From contig JAEYOJ010000085.1 of NCBI GenBank assembly GCA_023411815.1, positions 18,037 through 82,036 on the forward strand: a stretch of DNA of 64,000 bases. The letters are read 5' to 3'. The notes under the pieces were generated by a model. The model saw only the letters and a list, made by a program, of their open reading frames with translations, ran no database searches and was not told the DNA's origin. The translations under genes were made by a program, and so were the position numbers. Positions 48,441 to 57,166 of this stretch are shown here, piece by piece (within the stretch, counting starts at the first letter, position 1; each line of letters starts with the position of its first letter). Origin of the DNA: Pseudomonadota bacterium (lineage in GTDB: Bacteria; Desulfobacterota; Desulfovibrionia; Desulfovibrionales; Desulfovibrionaceae).

Positions 48441-49270
48441 GCGCGCGGAACCTCCTGACCCGCCTGTGGGCCAAGGGCGAGGCCATGCTGCTGGCCTCCG
48501 TGGGCCTGTACATGCTGGCCCTTTCCACCAGCGGCACATACTGGCTGCTGCTCAACCCCAAGTACAAGTGGGTGACCGCCGCGGGCGGCTGCGGAATCAC
48601 GCTGGCCGCCTTCGCCCTGTTCATGCTGCCGGCCGCCAGGCCCGGCCTTTGGCGTGGTCTGTTCATGGCCGGGCTGGTGCTTCTGCTGGCCCTGCACGAC
48701 CCGAAAATGACCGTGGCTCCCCTGGGCATGGACAGGGACGGCGCTTTCCTGGCGTATCCTTCCCAGTCCGGCCCAGGAAGCCAGGGCCCGTTCGTTCAGG
48801 GCCGCGACCGGAAGGCTCCGGAACCGTCCAGGATCGAGCTGGACGGCCGGGAATACGTGCGCATCAATGCCGTGGAGTTGTATTTCGAGGCGGTCGAGGC
48901 CAACCCGGCCAAGCTGGCCCTGGGCTATGTGACCAGGGGCATGGTGGCCCGCACGCCGGAGCTGGACGCCCGCGGCGAGGTCGGCCTCGTGCGCGTGGCC
49001 GTGAACTGCTGCCTGGCCGACGCCGTGGGCCTGGGCCTGCGGGTCAAGGTCGACGACCCCACCCGCTACAAGACCGGCCAGTGGCTCAAGGTCCATGGCC
49101 GGCTCGCGCCGCAGCCCTCCAAGAACAAGCTCCAGGCGCCGCAGCTCGCCGGAGTGTTCATCACGGCCCTGGCCGAAGGCTTTGTCCTCCAGGCCGAGGG
49201 CGTGGAAGCCGTGGAGCAGGACTTGCCCTACGTCTTCGATGTGCGCGACAGTGAGCCCTATGCCTACTGA
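48437..49270 (+). CDS. TIGR03943/YcgQ-like permease subunit
   Basis: A 277-residue protein starting GTG 48437, overlapping the previous stop, with GGAGG. N-terminal helices (AMLLASVGLYMLALSTSGTYWLL; AAFALFMLPAARPGLW) and a soluble C-terminal part with RVAVNCCLADAVGLGLRV, the CC.ADA pattern of the family. It is the partner of the DUF318 permease and probably the second gene of a Zur-regulated unit. Confidence 0.8.
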   Translation: MSARNLLTRLWAKGEAMLLASVGLYMLALSTSGTYWLLLNPKYKWVTAAGGCGITLAAFALFMLPAARPGLWRGLFMAGLVLLLALHDPKMTVAPLGMDRDGAFLAYPSQSGPGSQGPFVQGRDRKAPEPSRIELDGREYVRINAVELYFEAVEANPAKLALGYVTRGMVARTPELDARGEVGLVRVAVNCCLADAVGLGLRVKVDDPTRYKTGQWLKVHGRLAPQPSKNKLQAPQLAGVFITALAEGFVLQAEGVEAVEQDLPYVFDVRDSEPYAY

Positions 49271-49315
49271 ACGATTCCCGACCGCGCCGCACTCAGCGCG
49301 CCATCCGGAGCGAGC

Positions 49316-50086
49316 ATGACGCCCGACGCCGCGTTTCCCCTGATCGCCGCGCTCCTGGGCCTGGTCCTGGGCAGCTTCTACAATGTGTGCATCGTCCGCT
49401 ACGACAGCGGCCTGTCCATCCAGCGGCCCAGGTCCCACTGCCCGCGCTGCGGGCGCACGCTGGGGCCGCTGGAGCTTGTGCCGGTGCTCAGCTGGGTGCT
49501 GCTGCGCGGCCGCTGCAAGGGCTGCGGAGAGCGCATCAGCCTCAGGTATCCCCTGGTGGAGCTGCTGTCGGGGCTGTGGGCGCTGCTGCTGGCGATCCAG
49601 TTCGGCCCGAGCTGGTACTGGCTGGGGCACATGGTCCTGGGCGGCATGCTGCTGGTGGCCTCGGGCATCGACCTCGACTACTTCATCCTCCCGGACAGGC
49701 TGACCCTGGGAGGCTTTCCCCTGGCCCTGGGTTTCGCGGCCCTGCGGCCCGACCTGGCCCTGAGCGACGCGGCCTGGGGCGCGGTGGCCGGGGCCGGCGC
49801 GTTCAAGCTCATCCAGCTCGGCTACAAGGCCCTGCGCGGGGTTGACGGCCTGGGCACGGGCGACGTGAAACTCATGCTGCTCATAGGCGCCTGGCTCGGC
49901 TGGCAGCTCGTGCCCATGGCCGTGCTGGCAGGCTCCGTGGCCGCGCTGCCCGTGGGCATCGTGTACACGCTGCGCGCCAAACGCACGGGGCGGCCCGCCA
50001 TAGTGCCTTATGGCCCCTTCCTCAGTCTGGGGGCCATGGTCTGCGTGCTGTACGGCCGGGAGCTGCTGGCGCTGTTGACGCCCTGA
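49316..50086 (+). CDS. pilD: Prepilin peptidase / N-methyltransferase (PilD, A24)
   Basis: A 256-residue membrane aspartyl protease that trims and N-methylates type IV prepilin-like proteins. Zn site CPRCGRTL...CKGCGERIS near residues 40-72; the two catalytic Asp are in GIDLDYFILPD and GLGTGDVKLM. About eight helices. ATG 49316 has GGAG at 5 bases. Its substrates (pilins) are not in the window. Possibly read through from the permease genes. Confidence 0.93.
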   Translation: MTPDAAFPLIAALLGLVLGSFYNVCIVRYDSGLSIQRPRSHCPRCGRTLGPLELVPVLSWVLLRGRCKGCGERISLRYPLVELLSGLWALLLAIQFGPSWYWLGHMVLGGMLLVASGIDLDYFILPDRLTLGGFPLALGFAALRPDLALSDAAWGAVAGAGAFKLIQLGYKALRGVDGLGTGDVKLMLLIGAWLGWQLVPMAVLAGSVAALPVGIVYTLRAKRTGRPAIVPYGPFLSLGAMVCVLYGRELLALLTP

Positions 50087-50306
50087 TGTTCGCGATCTGA
50101 CGGAAATAAAAGGAGAGGTGTCGAGTCGGCAAGGGACGTCGCCGGCCGGAGGCGGCTGGCAAGGGCTAGGCTGGGATATGTCGCCGAGCCACGTCTCGCC
50201 GGGAGACAGGCCGGAATAGGCTCAAGGCGGGAAACCGGGGCCGAAACGGCCCATGCGCGAGCGTGTCCGCGGCGCGCCCTGCCGCGTCACGACGGCGGGA
50301 GGCGCT

Positions 50307-50942
50307 TCAGGCCGTGTTGCCCATGCTGCGCGGTGAGTCTGCATCGCTGAACATGGCTGACCTGGGCGGCTCCACCAGGCGCAGCCCGTCGAAAATGCTG
50401 GCCGCGTTGAGGGGCAGGGCCTGCCTGCGCAGGAGATGGCCGTCCCGGAAGTAGACCATGAGCCGCTCGGATTCCCGCACGACCATGCCTTCCAGTCCCA
50501 GGAACCTGCTGCCGCGCGTGCGCAGGGTCTTGCGCCGTTCCGACAGCGACCTGCTGTGCGCGAAGTACGTCTTGCGGGGCGCTATCCGCCGGAGCTGCTC
50601 CTCATCCATGTTCAACGCCTCGGCCAACTGGCCGAAATCGGGACGTCGCCCTGTCTGGCAGGCGTAGAGGTCCGAGGCCTCCAGCATGTCGTGCAGGGTC
50701 TCCACGGGCCAGGGTATATGCACACGGCCGGCGGCCAGCGAAGCCACCTCAACACCCATGGCCTTCACGAAGGAATTGAAACGGGCCAGATACGCTTTTT
50801 GCACACCTAGGCGCATGGAAATTTCGCACAAGGTGGGCACCTTGCCGTTCTTGCGGTAGTGATCGCAGATGAAGACGTAGATATCCCTGTAGTTTACCAT
50901 GTTTGTCCCCTGCCGCTCGGATCGAGATGGTGTCTTGTTCAT
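50307..50942 (-). CDS. Predicted DNA-binding protein of unknown function
   Basis: A 211-residue protein. Residues about 15-70 (VNYRDIYVFICDHYRKNGKVPTLCEISMRLGVQKAYLARFNSFV) have the look of a helix-turn-helix of the LexA/MarR-like type; a second helix-rich region follows (LAEALNMDEEQLRRIAPRKTYFAHSRSLSERRK). No metal or cofactor motif. ATG 50942 has GGAGGTGA. A second ATG at 50900 is also possible. The two domains might both bind DNA. Note the region 50087-50306 downstream has nothing recognisable. Confidence 0.6.
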   Translation of the reverse strand: MNKTPSRSERQGTNMVNYRDIYVFICDHYRKNGKVPTLCEISMRLGVQKAYLARFNSFVKAMGVEVASLAAGRVHIPWPVETLHDMLEASDLYACQTGRRPDFGQLAEALNMDEEQLRRIAPRKTYFAHSRSLSERRKTLRTRGSRFLGLEGMVVRESERLMVYFRDGHLLRRQALPLNAASIFDGLRLVEPPRSAMFSDADSPRSMGNTA

Positions 50943-51097
50943 ATTCACCTCCGCCCTGATCAATGCAGAGGGAATACCAAGTCGCCGCGGAGGTGAACGG
51001 AAGGTACGCGGCTTGTCGCATGGTGGTGCAATGCAGTCGATCCGGCGGGACGCGATGGTGCATGCGGATCCGCCGCATGAAGGCGCCGGTGAAGACG

Positions 51098-51130
51098 AAA
51101 AGGCCCGCGGACGATGTCTTCCGCAGGCCT
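51098..51130 (-). terminator. Terminator of the radical SAM gene
   Basis: On the minus strand GGCCTGCGGAAGAC / TCGTCCGCGGGCC pairs imperfectly and is followed by TTTT, 40 bases after the stop at 51169. A nearby palindrome, CATGCGG-ATCCG-CCGCATG (51061-51079), lies just beyond it. Confidence 0.7.
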
Positions 51131-51168
51131 TCCGCATACAGCGAGACTTCAGCGGTCTTTGAACGGGA

Positions 51169-52659
51169 TCAGGCGATGTTCTCGGACTGCTGCATCTTGC
51201 GCGCGCATTTTTCGAAGTGCAAGCCCTGGATGGCCAGATCAATGGCGGTGGGCAACGATCTGAAGCGCGTGAAACCGGTCCTGACGATAAGACGCCAATA
51301 ATGCCTCCTGGCGCGCGAGCGCATGCCGATGAGCCACAGGCTGCGCACGAACGCCGCCATGTCCGACATTGTCGGGCGGCCGCGGGCGGTGGGCTTGTAC
51401 TTGCTCAGGAACATGTTGATGCGCTTGTAATACACATTGGGGCTGTACAGGGAGCTCACGAGCTCCCTGTAGCCCTGCATGAGCGTGTCCGCGCCCATCT
51501 TGGGGATGAAGTTGAGCGAGCCGTCGGTGTTCTCGCCGCTCGTGTCGCAGAGCAGCCGGTTCTCGGCCTTGAGCCTGTGCCACAGGCGCGTGCCGGGCAG
51601 GGCCGTGAGCACGCCGACCATGGCCGTGACCACGCCGACCTTCTGAATGAATTCCTTCTGGATATCGAAAATTTTGTCCGTGTCGCTGTCGAAACCCACG
51701 ATGAAGCCGGCCATGACCTGCATGCCGTGGGCATGGATTGCGTCCACGGCCGTGGACAGGTCCAGGACGGTGTTCTGGTGCTTGCTGCATTCCTTGAGAC
51801 TTTCGGGCGAAGGGCTCTCGATGCCCAGGAAGACCTTGTGGAAGTTGGCCATGCTCATGAGCGTCATGAGCTGTTCGTCCTGGGCCAGGTTCAGGCTGGC
51901 CTCGGTGAGGAACTTGAAGGGGTAGCGGTGCTGCTTCTGCCAGGCAATGAGCGCGCGCAGGAGTTCCTTGACCTTGTCCTTGTTGCCGATGAAGTTGTCG
52001 TCCACGATGAACACGGACCCGCGCCAGCCCGCGGCCTTGAGCGAGGTCAGTTCGCGGAGCATCTGTTTCGGCGTCTTCGTGCGCGGCACCCGGCCGTTCA
52101 TGACGATGATGTCGCAGAACTCGCAGTTGAAGGGGCAGCCGCGCGAGAACTGCACGGACATGGTCGCGTAGTTCTTGAGCCTGATGAGCGACCACAAGGG
52201 CGCGGGAGTGCGGGTGATGTCCGGCTTCTCCTCCGAGGTGTAGAGGGGCTTTGGCTCGCCCACGGCCAGGTCGCGGAGAAACATGGGCAGCGTGATCTCG
52301 GCCTCGTTGAGCACCAGATGGTCCACGCCGGGGAATATCTGCGGCGAGGAGGTGAAGGCCGGACCGCCGGCCACGATGCGTTTGCCCGCTTCCCTGCAGC
52401 GCCGGATGACCTCTTGTGCGCTCTCCTTCTGCACGAGCATGGCGCTGATGAAGACCATGTCGGCCCAGGCGATGTGCTCGTCCGTGAGTTCCTCCACGTT
52501 GAGATCGACGAGGCGCTTGTCCCAGCCGCCAGGCAGCATGGCCGCCACAGTCAACAGGCCGAGCGGCGGGAAGGCGGCTTTCCTGGAGACGAAGCGCAAG
52601 ACATGCTTGAAACTCCAAAAGGTGTCCGGATAGCTGGGATTTACGAGCAGGATGTTCAT
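51169..52659 (-). CDS. B12-binding radical SAM protein (DUF4070)
   Basis: A 496-residue enzyme. An N-terminal cobalamin-binding domain (MNILLVNPSYPDTFWSFKHV, no DxHxxG motif), the radical SAM site CPFNCEFC near residue 175, a DNFIGNKDKVKELL strand-helix, and a C-terminal DUF4070 domain. The same layout occurs in HpnP-like hopanoid methylases and related methyltransferases; a methylation or ring-forming step on a lipid or natural product is possible. ATG 52659 has AGAGGAC. Monocistronic. Confidence 0.85.
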   Translation of the reverse strand: MNILLVNPSYPDTFWSFKHVLRFVSRKAAFPPLGLLTVAAMLPGGWDKRLVDLNVEELTDEHIAWADMVFISAMLVQKESAQEVIRRCREAGKRIVAGGPAFTSSPQIFPGVDHLVLNEAEITLPMFLRDLAVGEPKPLYTSEEKPDITRTPAPLWSLIRLKNYATMSVQFSRGCPFNCEFCDIIVMNGRVPRTKTPKQMLRELTSLKAAGWRGSVFIVDDNFIGNKDKVKELLRALIAWQKQHRYPFKFLTEASLNLAQDEQLMTLMSMANFHKVFLGIESPSPESLKECSKHQNTVLDLSTAVDAIHAHGMQVMAGFIVGFDSDTDKIFDIQKEFIQKVGVVTAMVGVLTALPGTRLWHRLKAENRLLCDTSGENTDGSLNFIPKMGADTLMQGYRELVSSLYSPNVYYKRINMFLSKYKPTARGRPTMSDMAAFVRSLWLIGMRSRARRHYWRLIVRTGFTRFRSLPTAIDLAIQGLHFEKCARKMQQSENIA

Positions 52660-53009
52660 GGCCGTCCTCTTGGTTCATGTTCTGCTTAGCCTACATAGAT
52701 GGAAAGACGGATGAATGAAAGCCTCGTGGTTGATATTTTACTGTTCAAAGCATGAGGAGCCGGATCACCCCGGCATGTCTCATCCTTCTCCGTTCCATTC
52801 CGCACCCTTTCGCAAGCTGACAGGCGGCGGGCATCCGCAGGTTTCTGCCGCCCGCGCGTATCCAAACGGAAGCGGCCATCCGCTTCGATCATGTTCGAAA
52901 CGGATGGCCGCCAAGGGCGCGGACTGAACGCCTACAGTCTTCGGCCGGAAGCGGAGGCCTGCGCACATGCGCGTGGAAATCCTATCGGCGTAAGTTCGCG
53001 TTGTGAGCC
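52660..53009. other. Spacer with inverted repeats upstream of radical SAM gene
   Basis: 350 bases with no gene. An inverted repeat CGGCCATCCG (52873-52882) / CGGATGGCCG (52901-52910) is near the middle, without a T tract. AT-rich sequence at 52690-52740 probably carries the minus-strand promoter of the radical SAM gene, but no -35/-10 pair is persuasive. Confidence 0.35.
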
Positions 53010-53123
53010 TTTGCTATCGATAATGCCCTCCAAGCCATGCGTCGGCATGGCTTGCCGCCAGCTTCGGAGCAGGCGCGATTCACGTGCGCCGTCAATGCCG
53101 GAGCGGGCGTTCAAAAGCATTCT
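53010..53123 (+). repeat. Dispersed 114-bp palindromic element, copy C
   Basis: TTTGCTATCGATAATGCCC left end, hairpin CAAGCCATGC-GTCG-GCATGGCTTG, GATTCACGTGCGCCGTCAATG, GGAGCGGGCGTTC, then AAAAGCATTC right end. The internal stem is perfect for 10 base pairs. It ends 12 bases short of the stop codon of the 24-residue gene at 53136. Confidence 0.85.
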
Positions 53124-53135
53124 GCTTCGGTGTGG

Positions 53136-53210
53136 CTACTTGCGCAGCAGCTTGAAGGCCATGAAGGCTGCGACGGCCACCAGCAGGACGATGGGCAGTG
53201 CGTATTCCAT
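53136..53210 (-). CDS. Small single-pass membrane protein (24 aa)
   Basis: ATG 53210, TAG at 53136; ribosome site AAGGAG 8 bases upstream. The 24-residue peptide begins MEYALPIVLLVAVAAFMAFK and closes with LLRK: one membrane helix with a basic tail (positive inside). GC-rich third positions fit coding sequence. Size and form match small membrane proteins that act as regulators or partners of larger complexes. No known family was recognised, and it is too short for homology by eye. Confidence 0.6.
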   Translation of the reverse strand: MEYALPIVLLVAVAAFMAFKLLRK

Positions 53211-53380
53211 TGACGATTCTCCTTGTCTTCGGCTGGTCAGGCCGAGACGGTTGATGCCGTCACAGGGACGGCCATCGGCCTCCGCGAATCAAACGCAATG
53301 CAGCGACATGCCGCCGTGGCGGCGGGTGCGCTGATGAAACCTTGCTTTGGGCGGGCTGGCTTCAGGGAATCGGGACAGGG

Positions 53381-53473
53381 CTAAGAGTAGGGCGTTTCCG
53401 CCGCGCGGTAGCTGAAGAAGTGCAGCAGGATGCGTCGGTTGCTCGCCTTCAATAGTGAATCGCTGTCTTCCAT
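53381..53473 (-). CDS. Possible small protein (30 aa)
   Basis: ATG 53473 with GGGAG at 8 bases, encoding MEDSDSLLKASNRRILLHFF followed by SYRAAETPYS. It lies in a short AT-rich region between repeat copy C and a long gene-poor stretch. Without homologs this is only a candidate; the frame is open upstream to 53722, with no other convincing start. Confidence 0.35.
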   Translation of the reverse strand: MEDSDSLLKASNRRILLHFFSYRAAETPYS

Positions 53474-54216
53474 GGGGATCGCTCCCGACAAATTGAAAAG
53501 CATATTAGTTAGGTAAACAATGAACCTGGCCGCAAAACTAGTCAAGCCGAGGCGCGGGCAATCTGAATCCCGCAGGCGGCCAGGCGGGCGCGCGGCGGAA
53601 CCACCCGGCGGCGGTGACATGCCTGGCGGCAGGCCGAGGTTTTGCGGCGGCTGCCGGAACAGGCCGAAACACGCGTCCGGTGCAGGACTCGGGGGCATGG
53701 CCGGTCGGACCCTGGGGGACATGGTTGTAAGTCATCGACTTACTTTATTTTTAGCTGAAAAATAATACTGTTTCCGTCGTGACCGGTCCGGTAATCGCCG
53801 TGGTGTGCATTTGCTCTAGCTGATTATGAAGCAAGGAATGCATGGGGAACCGCCAGCGGCCGTGGAGTAGGTTTGGTGAACGGTTCGCCGGAGGCAACGA
53901 TCAGCCAAGGAGACTTATGGTGGAATAAGTATGTAAGAATGCTCACGAAACGCATGTTCCTCGCTGTGAGGCGATGATCGTTCGATAGCACTTTTCTCCA
54001 TGGCGCCGGACACTCATCCTCATCCAGATTCGCCCCTTCGCTCCGCCTGCTGCCACACGCGTTTAAGGGTTGTTTGAAAGCCGACCGCAACAGCGGCTCG
54101 GCTTGGCGACCTGATTGCCGTTCCCCACGAAAGGATACCCCTGGCCGCGCGGCTGGGCGCAACCATGCCGTCGCGCCACGGGCCGTGCCGCCCGCTCGGG
54201 CGGAAAGGAGAGAGAC
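53474..54216. other. Gene-poor region with clustered palindromes before the M4 protease
   Basis: 740 bases without a gene that I can support. Two perfect palindromes lie together: GTAAGTC-ATC-GACTTAC (53727-53743) and TTATTTTT-AGCTG-AAAAATAA (53745-53765), an AT-rich island in GC-rich DNA. A short AAGGAGACTT-ATG start near 53919 reads only three codons. The M4 gene promoter is probably in 54000-54200, but I could not pick one. Confidence 0.4.
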
Positions 54217-56973
54217 ATGTCACTGCCGGCCACGAACAGCCACCTGCCGATGCGCTTTCTCGTCATTGCCCTGATGCTCTTGGCCTGCGCGAGGGTGACG
54301 GAAGTCCGGGCCGGAGAGCCGGAATCGGGTTCGGGAGCTGCGGGGACGCTCATTTCGCCCGCCGGGACGCCCAGGCGCATCACGGTCGACCTGGGCGACC
54401 GGGGACCCCAGGCCTATCCCGAGCGCCACCGGACTGCGCCCGACAGAGGGGCAGATCTGGCCGCGGCCATGGAGTTCCTGTTTTCCCATGAGCATATCCT
54501 CGGTTTGCAGGACCCGGCCAAGGAACTCGCGCTCAAGGCCTACACGACCGACGAACTGGGCCGCCGCCAGCTCAGGTTCGCCCAGCGCTACAAGGGGCTG
54601 CCGGTCTGGCCGGCCGAGATCCTGGTGCATGTGGACCCGTCGGGCCGCGTCGATCTCATGGAAGGCGCGTACGTTCCGACTCCGCTGGGGCTGCGCACGA
54701 CGCCGCTCGTGAATGCCGACGCCGCCGAAAGCAAGGCCCGCGAAGTCCTGGCCAAGCTGGCGGGCGGAATCGTCCCGGCGCGTCTGGAGGGCGAGCCGGA
54801 ACTTATCGTGCACATGGGCCGCGGCCCGCAGCCCCGCTTGGCCTGGAAGGTGATCCTGAACCGCTCCGTGGCCTCGCGCTGGCTGGTGGTCGTGGACGCC
54901 ACGACGCGCCAGGCCCTGCTGGCCTACGACACGGTCATGGAGGAGAACCACCCCGGCTCGGGCCGGGACCTGCTGGGCGAGACCGTGCCCCTCGACGTGT
55001 GGGAGGACGAAGGGCGCTACTACCTTCTGGACACGAGCAAGCCCATGTTCCGGTCCATCGAGGAGTACATGCAAATCGGGACCATCCCGGTGCATGACTT
55101 CGCGAGGCAGGATCCGCTCCTGGGCTTCAACCCCCGCCTGGTGGAGTCCGCAAGCCCCGACACCGACTGGCTGCCGGACGGCGTGAGCGCGGCCTACAAC
55201 TTGTCCGAGGCTTACGATTATTATTACGAGATCCACGGCCGGGATTCCCTCGATGATCAGTGCATGTCCGTGCGGGCATATGTGCGCGTGGGCGGCTCGA
55301 TCCTCAGCAACGCCTGCTGGAATCCCGGCTTGAAGTCGTTTTTCTTCGGCGCGGGGCAACGGGCCGTGGCGGGCCTGGACGTGGTCGCCCACGAGTTCAC
55401 GCACGGCGTGGTCGATTACGCGTCGGACCTGCTGTACTACGGGGAGTCCGGAGCCCTGCAGGAGGCCTGGGCGGACATTTTCGGGTGCGCCGTGGAAGCC
55501 AGGACCATGGGCGCCACGGACTGGGTCGGCGGCAGCGTCTTCCCGGAAAAGGATCAGCGCAGCCTGGCCGAGCCCGCCTCCAGGGACATTCTGCCCGGAA
55601 GGCCCTACCCGGCCCATGTGAGCGAGATGGTCACCCCGGACGATCCGCTCCTTGGCGAGTATTACGCGGCGGACAATGGAGCCGTGCACTGGAACTGCAC
55701 GGTCGTCTCGCACGCGTTCTACCTGCTGGCCGAAGGTCGGGAAGACTCCATCGGCATCGAGGACGCGGAGAGGATCTTCTACCGCGCCGTGACCAGACAC
55801 ATCCTGCCGGCCTCGCGCTTCCTGGACGCCCGCCTGGCCTGCCTGGCCTCGGCCGAGGAGATCTTCGGCACCGGCTCGGCCCAAGCGCGCGCCATGGAAG
55901 CGGCCTTCGACGCCGTGGGCATAGTCGAGCCGCAACCCTCGCCGCCGTCGGATTTCTCGGATGATGCCATGATCTTTCTTCTCGTCACGCAACAGGGACA
56001 GGACGCCGTCTGGTCCCTCGGCCGCCTTGATCCGGCCAGGGGCGATGACCCCCAAGGCGAGCGCATTTCCCGGACCCCGGCGGCCCTGGTCCCTCCGGCG
56101 GTGAGCAATGACGGTTCGCTGGCGGCCTTCGTGAGCACGGACCATGACGCCTGCACGGTCGACATGGACAGCCTGGAGGAAAGCTGCCTTGGCCTGGAAG
56201 ACAGGGTGGCCGGCATCGCCCTGTCACCGGACGGCAGCCTGCTGGCCTATGTGCCCCTGACCGATGACGGGGAACCGGCCGATCACTACGTGCTGCGCGA
56301 TCTGGCGACCGGCGGGGAGAACCCGGTCGCATACGTCGATGCAAACGGGAACAGTGTATTCCTTGCCGTGAATTCGATCGATTTCGCGCACGAGGGTCTG
56401 ACCCTGGCTTTCGATGCCCTGGTGCCGGTGGAGCAGGAGGACGGGACGGTGAGCGTCGCTTGGGTCGTATTGGTTCATGATTTTGAGGCCCAGCAGGCGT
56501 TCCAGTACTTCATGGAACCGGATACGCCCTTGGCCAGCCCGGCCATGGGCAATCGGAACCGGGAGTACATCAGCCTGGAAGCCCTGACCGGGCTGGATGG
56601 GTTGGAAGCCGTGTCCCTGGTGTCCGTCGGGGACCTGTCGCTGCTGAATTTCGCCCCTGTTTCGCAGGCCGCGCCGCTTGCCGCGCCCGGCTTCAACGGC
56701 GACGACAGCGCCGTGCTGTACAGCGCCCCGGATCCGGCGACGCAGTCGCCCGCCATCTGGAGGGTACCCATGGACATGTCCGGCCTGCAGACTCTCGGCG
56801 ATTCTGAACTGGTGCTGGCCAATGCCCTCTATGCCGAGGCCTATGCCTCCGGCGACGCGGACGGCGGCGTGCGGCCGGGAGCCGATGGAGGCTGGTCGCG
56901 GCTTGCGCAAGAGCCGATGCGTCTGGACATGCGGAGCGTGGACTTGCGCAGCTTCAAATTGATTGACCGGTAG
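54217..56973 (+). CDS. Secreted thermolysin-type (M4) metallopeptidase with C-terminal propeller-like domain
   Basis: A 918-residue pre-proenzyme. Signal peptide (FLVIALMLLACARVTEVRA), then FTP/PepSY-type propeptide (about 60-250) and M4 catalytic domain: zinc site HEFTH (392-396), third ligand Glu416 in GALQEAWAD, catalytic His491 in DNGAVHWN. Beyond the peptidase C-domain (ends about 575) is a 330-residue beta-rich domain starting DDAMIFLLVTQQGQDAVW and carrying ALSPDGSLLAYVPL, GSLAAFV and similar WD-like repeats. The next gene is a homolog of this domain alone. ATG 54217 has GGAAAGGAG. Confidence 0.9.
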   Translation: MSLPATNSHLPMRFLVIALMLLACARVTEVRAGEPESGSGAAGTLISPAGTPRRITVDLGDRGPQAYPERHRTAPDRGADLAAAMEFLFSHEHILGLQDPAKELALKAYTTDELGRRQLRFAQRYKGLPVWPAEILVHVDPSGRVDLMEGAYVPTPLGLRTTPLVNADAAESKAREVLAKLAGGIVPARLEGEPELIVHMGRGPQPRLAWKVILNRSVASRWLVVVDATTRQALLAYDTVMEENHPGSGRDLLGETVPLDVWEDEGRYYLLDTSKPMFRSIEEYMQIGTIPVHDFARQDPLLGFNPRLVESASPDTDWLPDGVSAAYNLSEAYDYYYEIHGRDSLDDQCMSVRAYVRVGGSILSNACWNPGLKSFFFGAGQRAVAGLDVVAHEFTHGVVDYASDLLYYGESGALQEAWADIFGCAVEARTMGATDWVGGSVFPEKDQRSLAEPASRDILPGRPYPAHVSEMVTPDDPLLGEYYAADNGAVHWNCTVVSHAFYLLAEGREDSIGIEDAERIFYRAVTRHILPASRFLDARLACLASAEEIFGTGSAQARAMEAAFDAVGIVEPQPSPPSDFSDDAMIFLLVTQQGQDAVWSLGRLDPARGDDPQGERISRTPAALVPPAVSNDGSLAAFVSTDHDACTVDMDSLEESCLGLEDRVAGIALSPDGSLLAYVPLTDDGEPADHYVLRDLATGGENPVAYVDANGNSVFLAVNSIDFAHEGLTLAFDALVPVEQEDGTVSVAWVVLVHDFEAQQAFQYFMEPDTPLASPAMGNRNREYISLEALTGLDGLEAVSLVSVGDLSLLNFAPVSQAAPLAAPGFNGDDSAVLYSAPDPATQSPAIWRVPMDMSGLQTLGDSELVLANALYAEAYASGDADGGVRPGADGGWSRLAQEPMRLDMRSVDLRSFKLIDR

Positions 56974-57166
56974 ACGGGCGGCGCAAGGGGGTGACGGTAC
57001 GCGATGACGCCGGGCAACCGGCATGCAGGGCCTGCCGCGCAGCCACGCGCGGACGGTCCGGGAGGGGGAGGAACCAGGCGGATGCGGCCGGCCGTCCGGT
57101 ACGGCGAGCCGTTCGAATAGGCGCCGATTGGTTCTTTCAACCTCAACACGCAACGGAGGAAAGGCC

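Noticed and set aside
53520..53765. 81-codon plus-strand ORF in the gene-poor region before the M4 gene
   Set aside because: No ribosome site, Gly/Pro/Arg-rich low-complexity product, and it ends inside the palindrome cluster.
53824..54162. 112-codon minus-strand ORF in the same region
   Set aside because: No ribosome site or recognisable features; codon use does not resemble the neighbouring genes.
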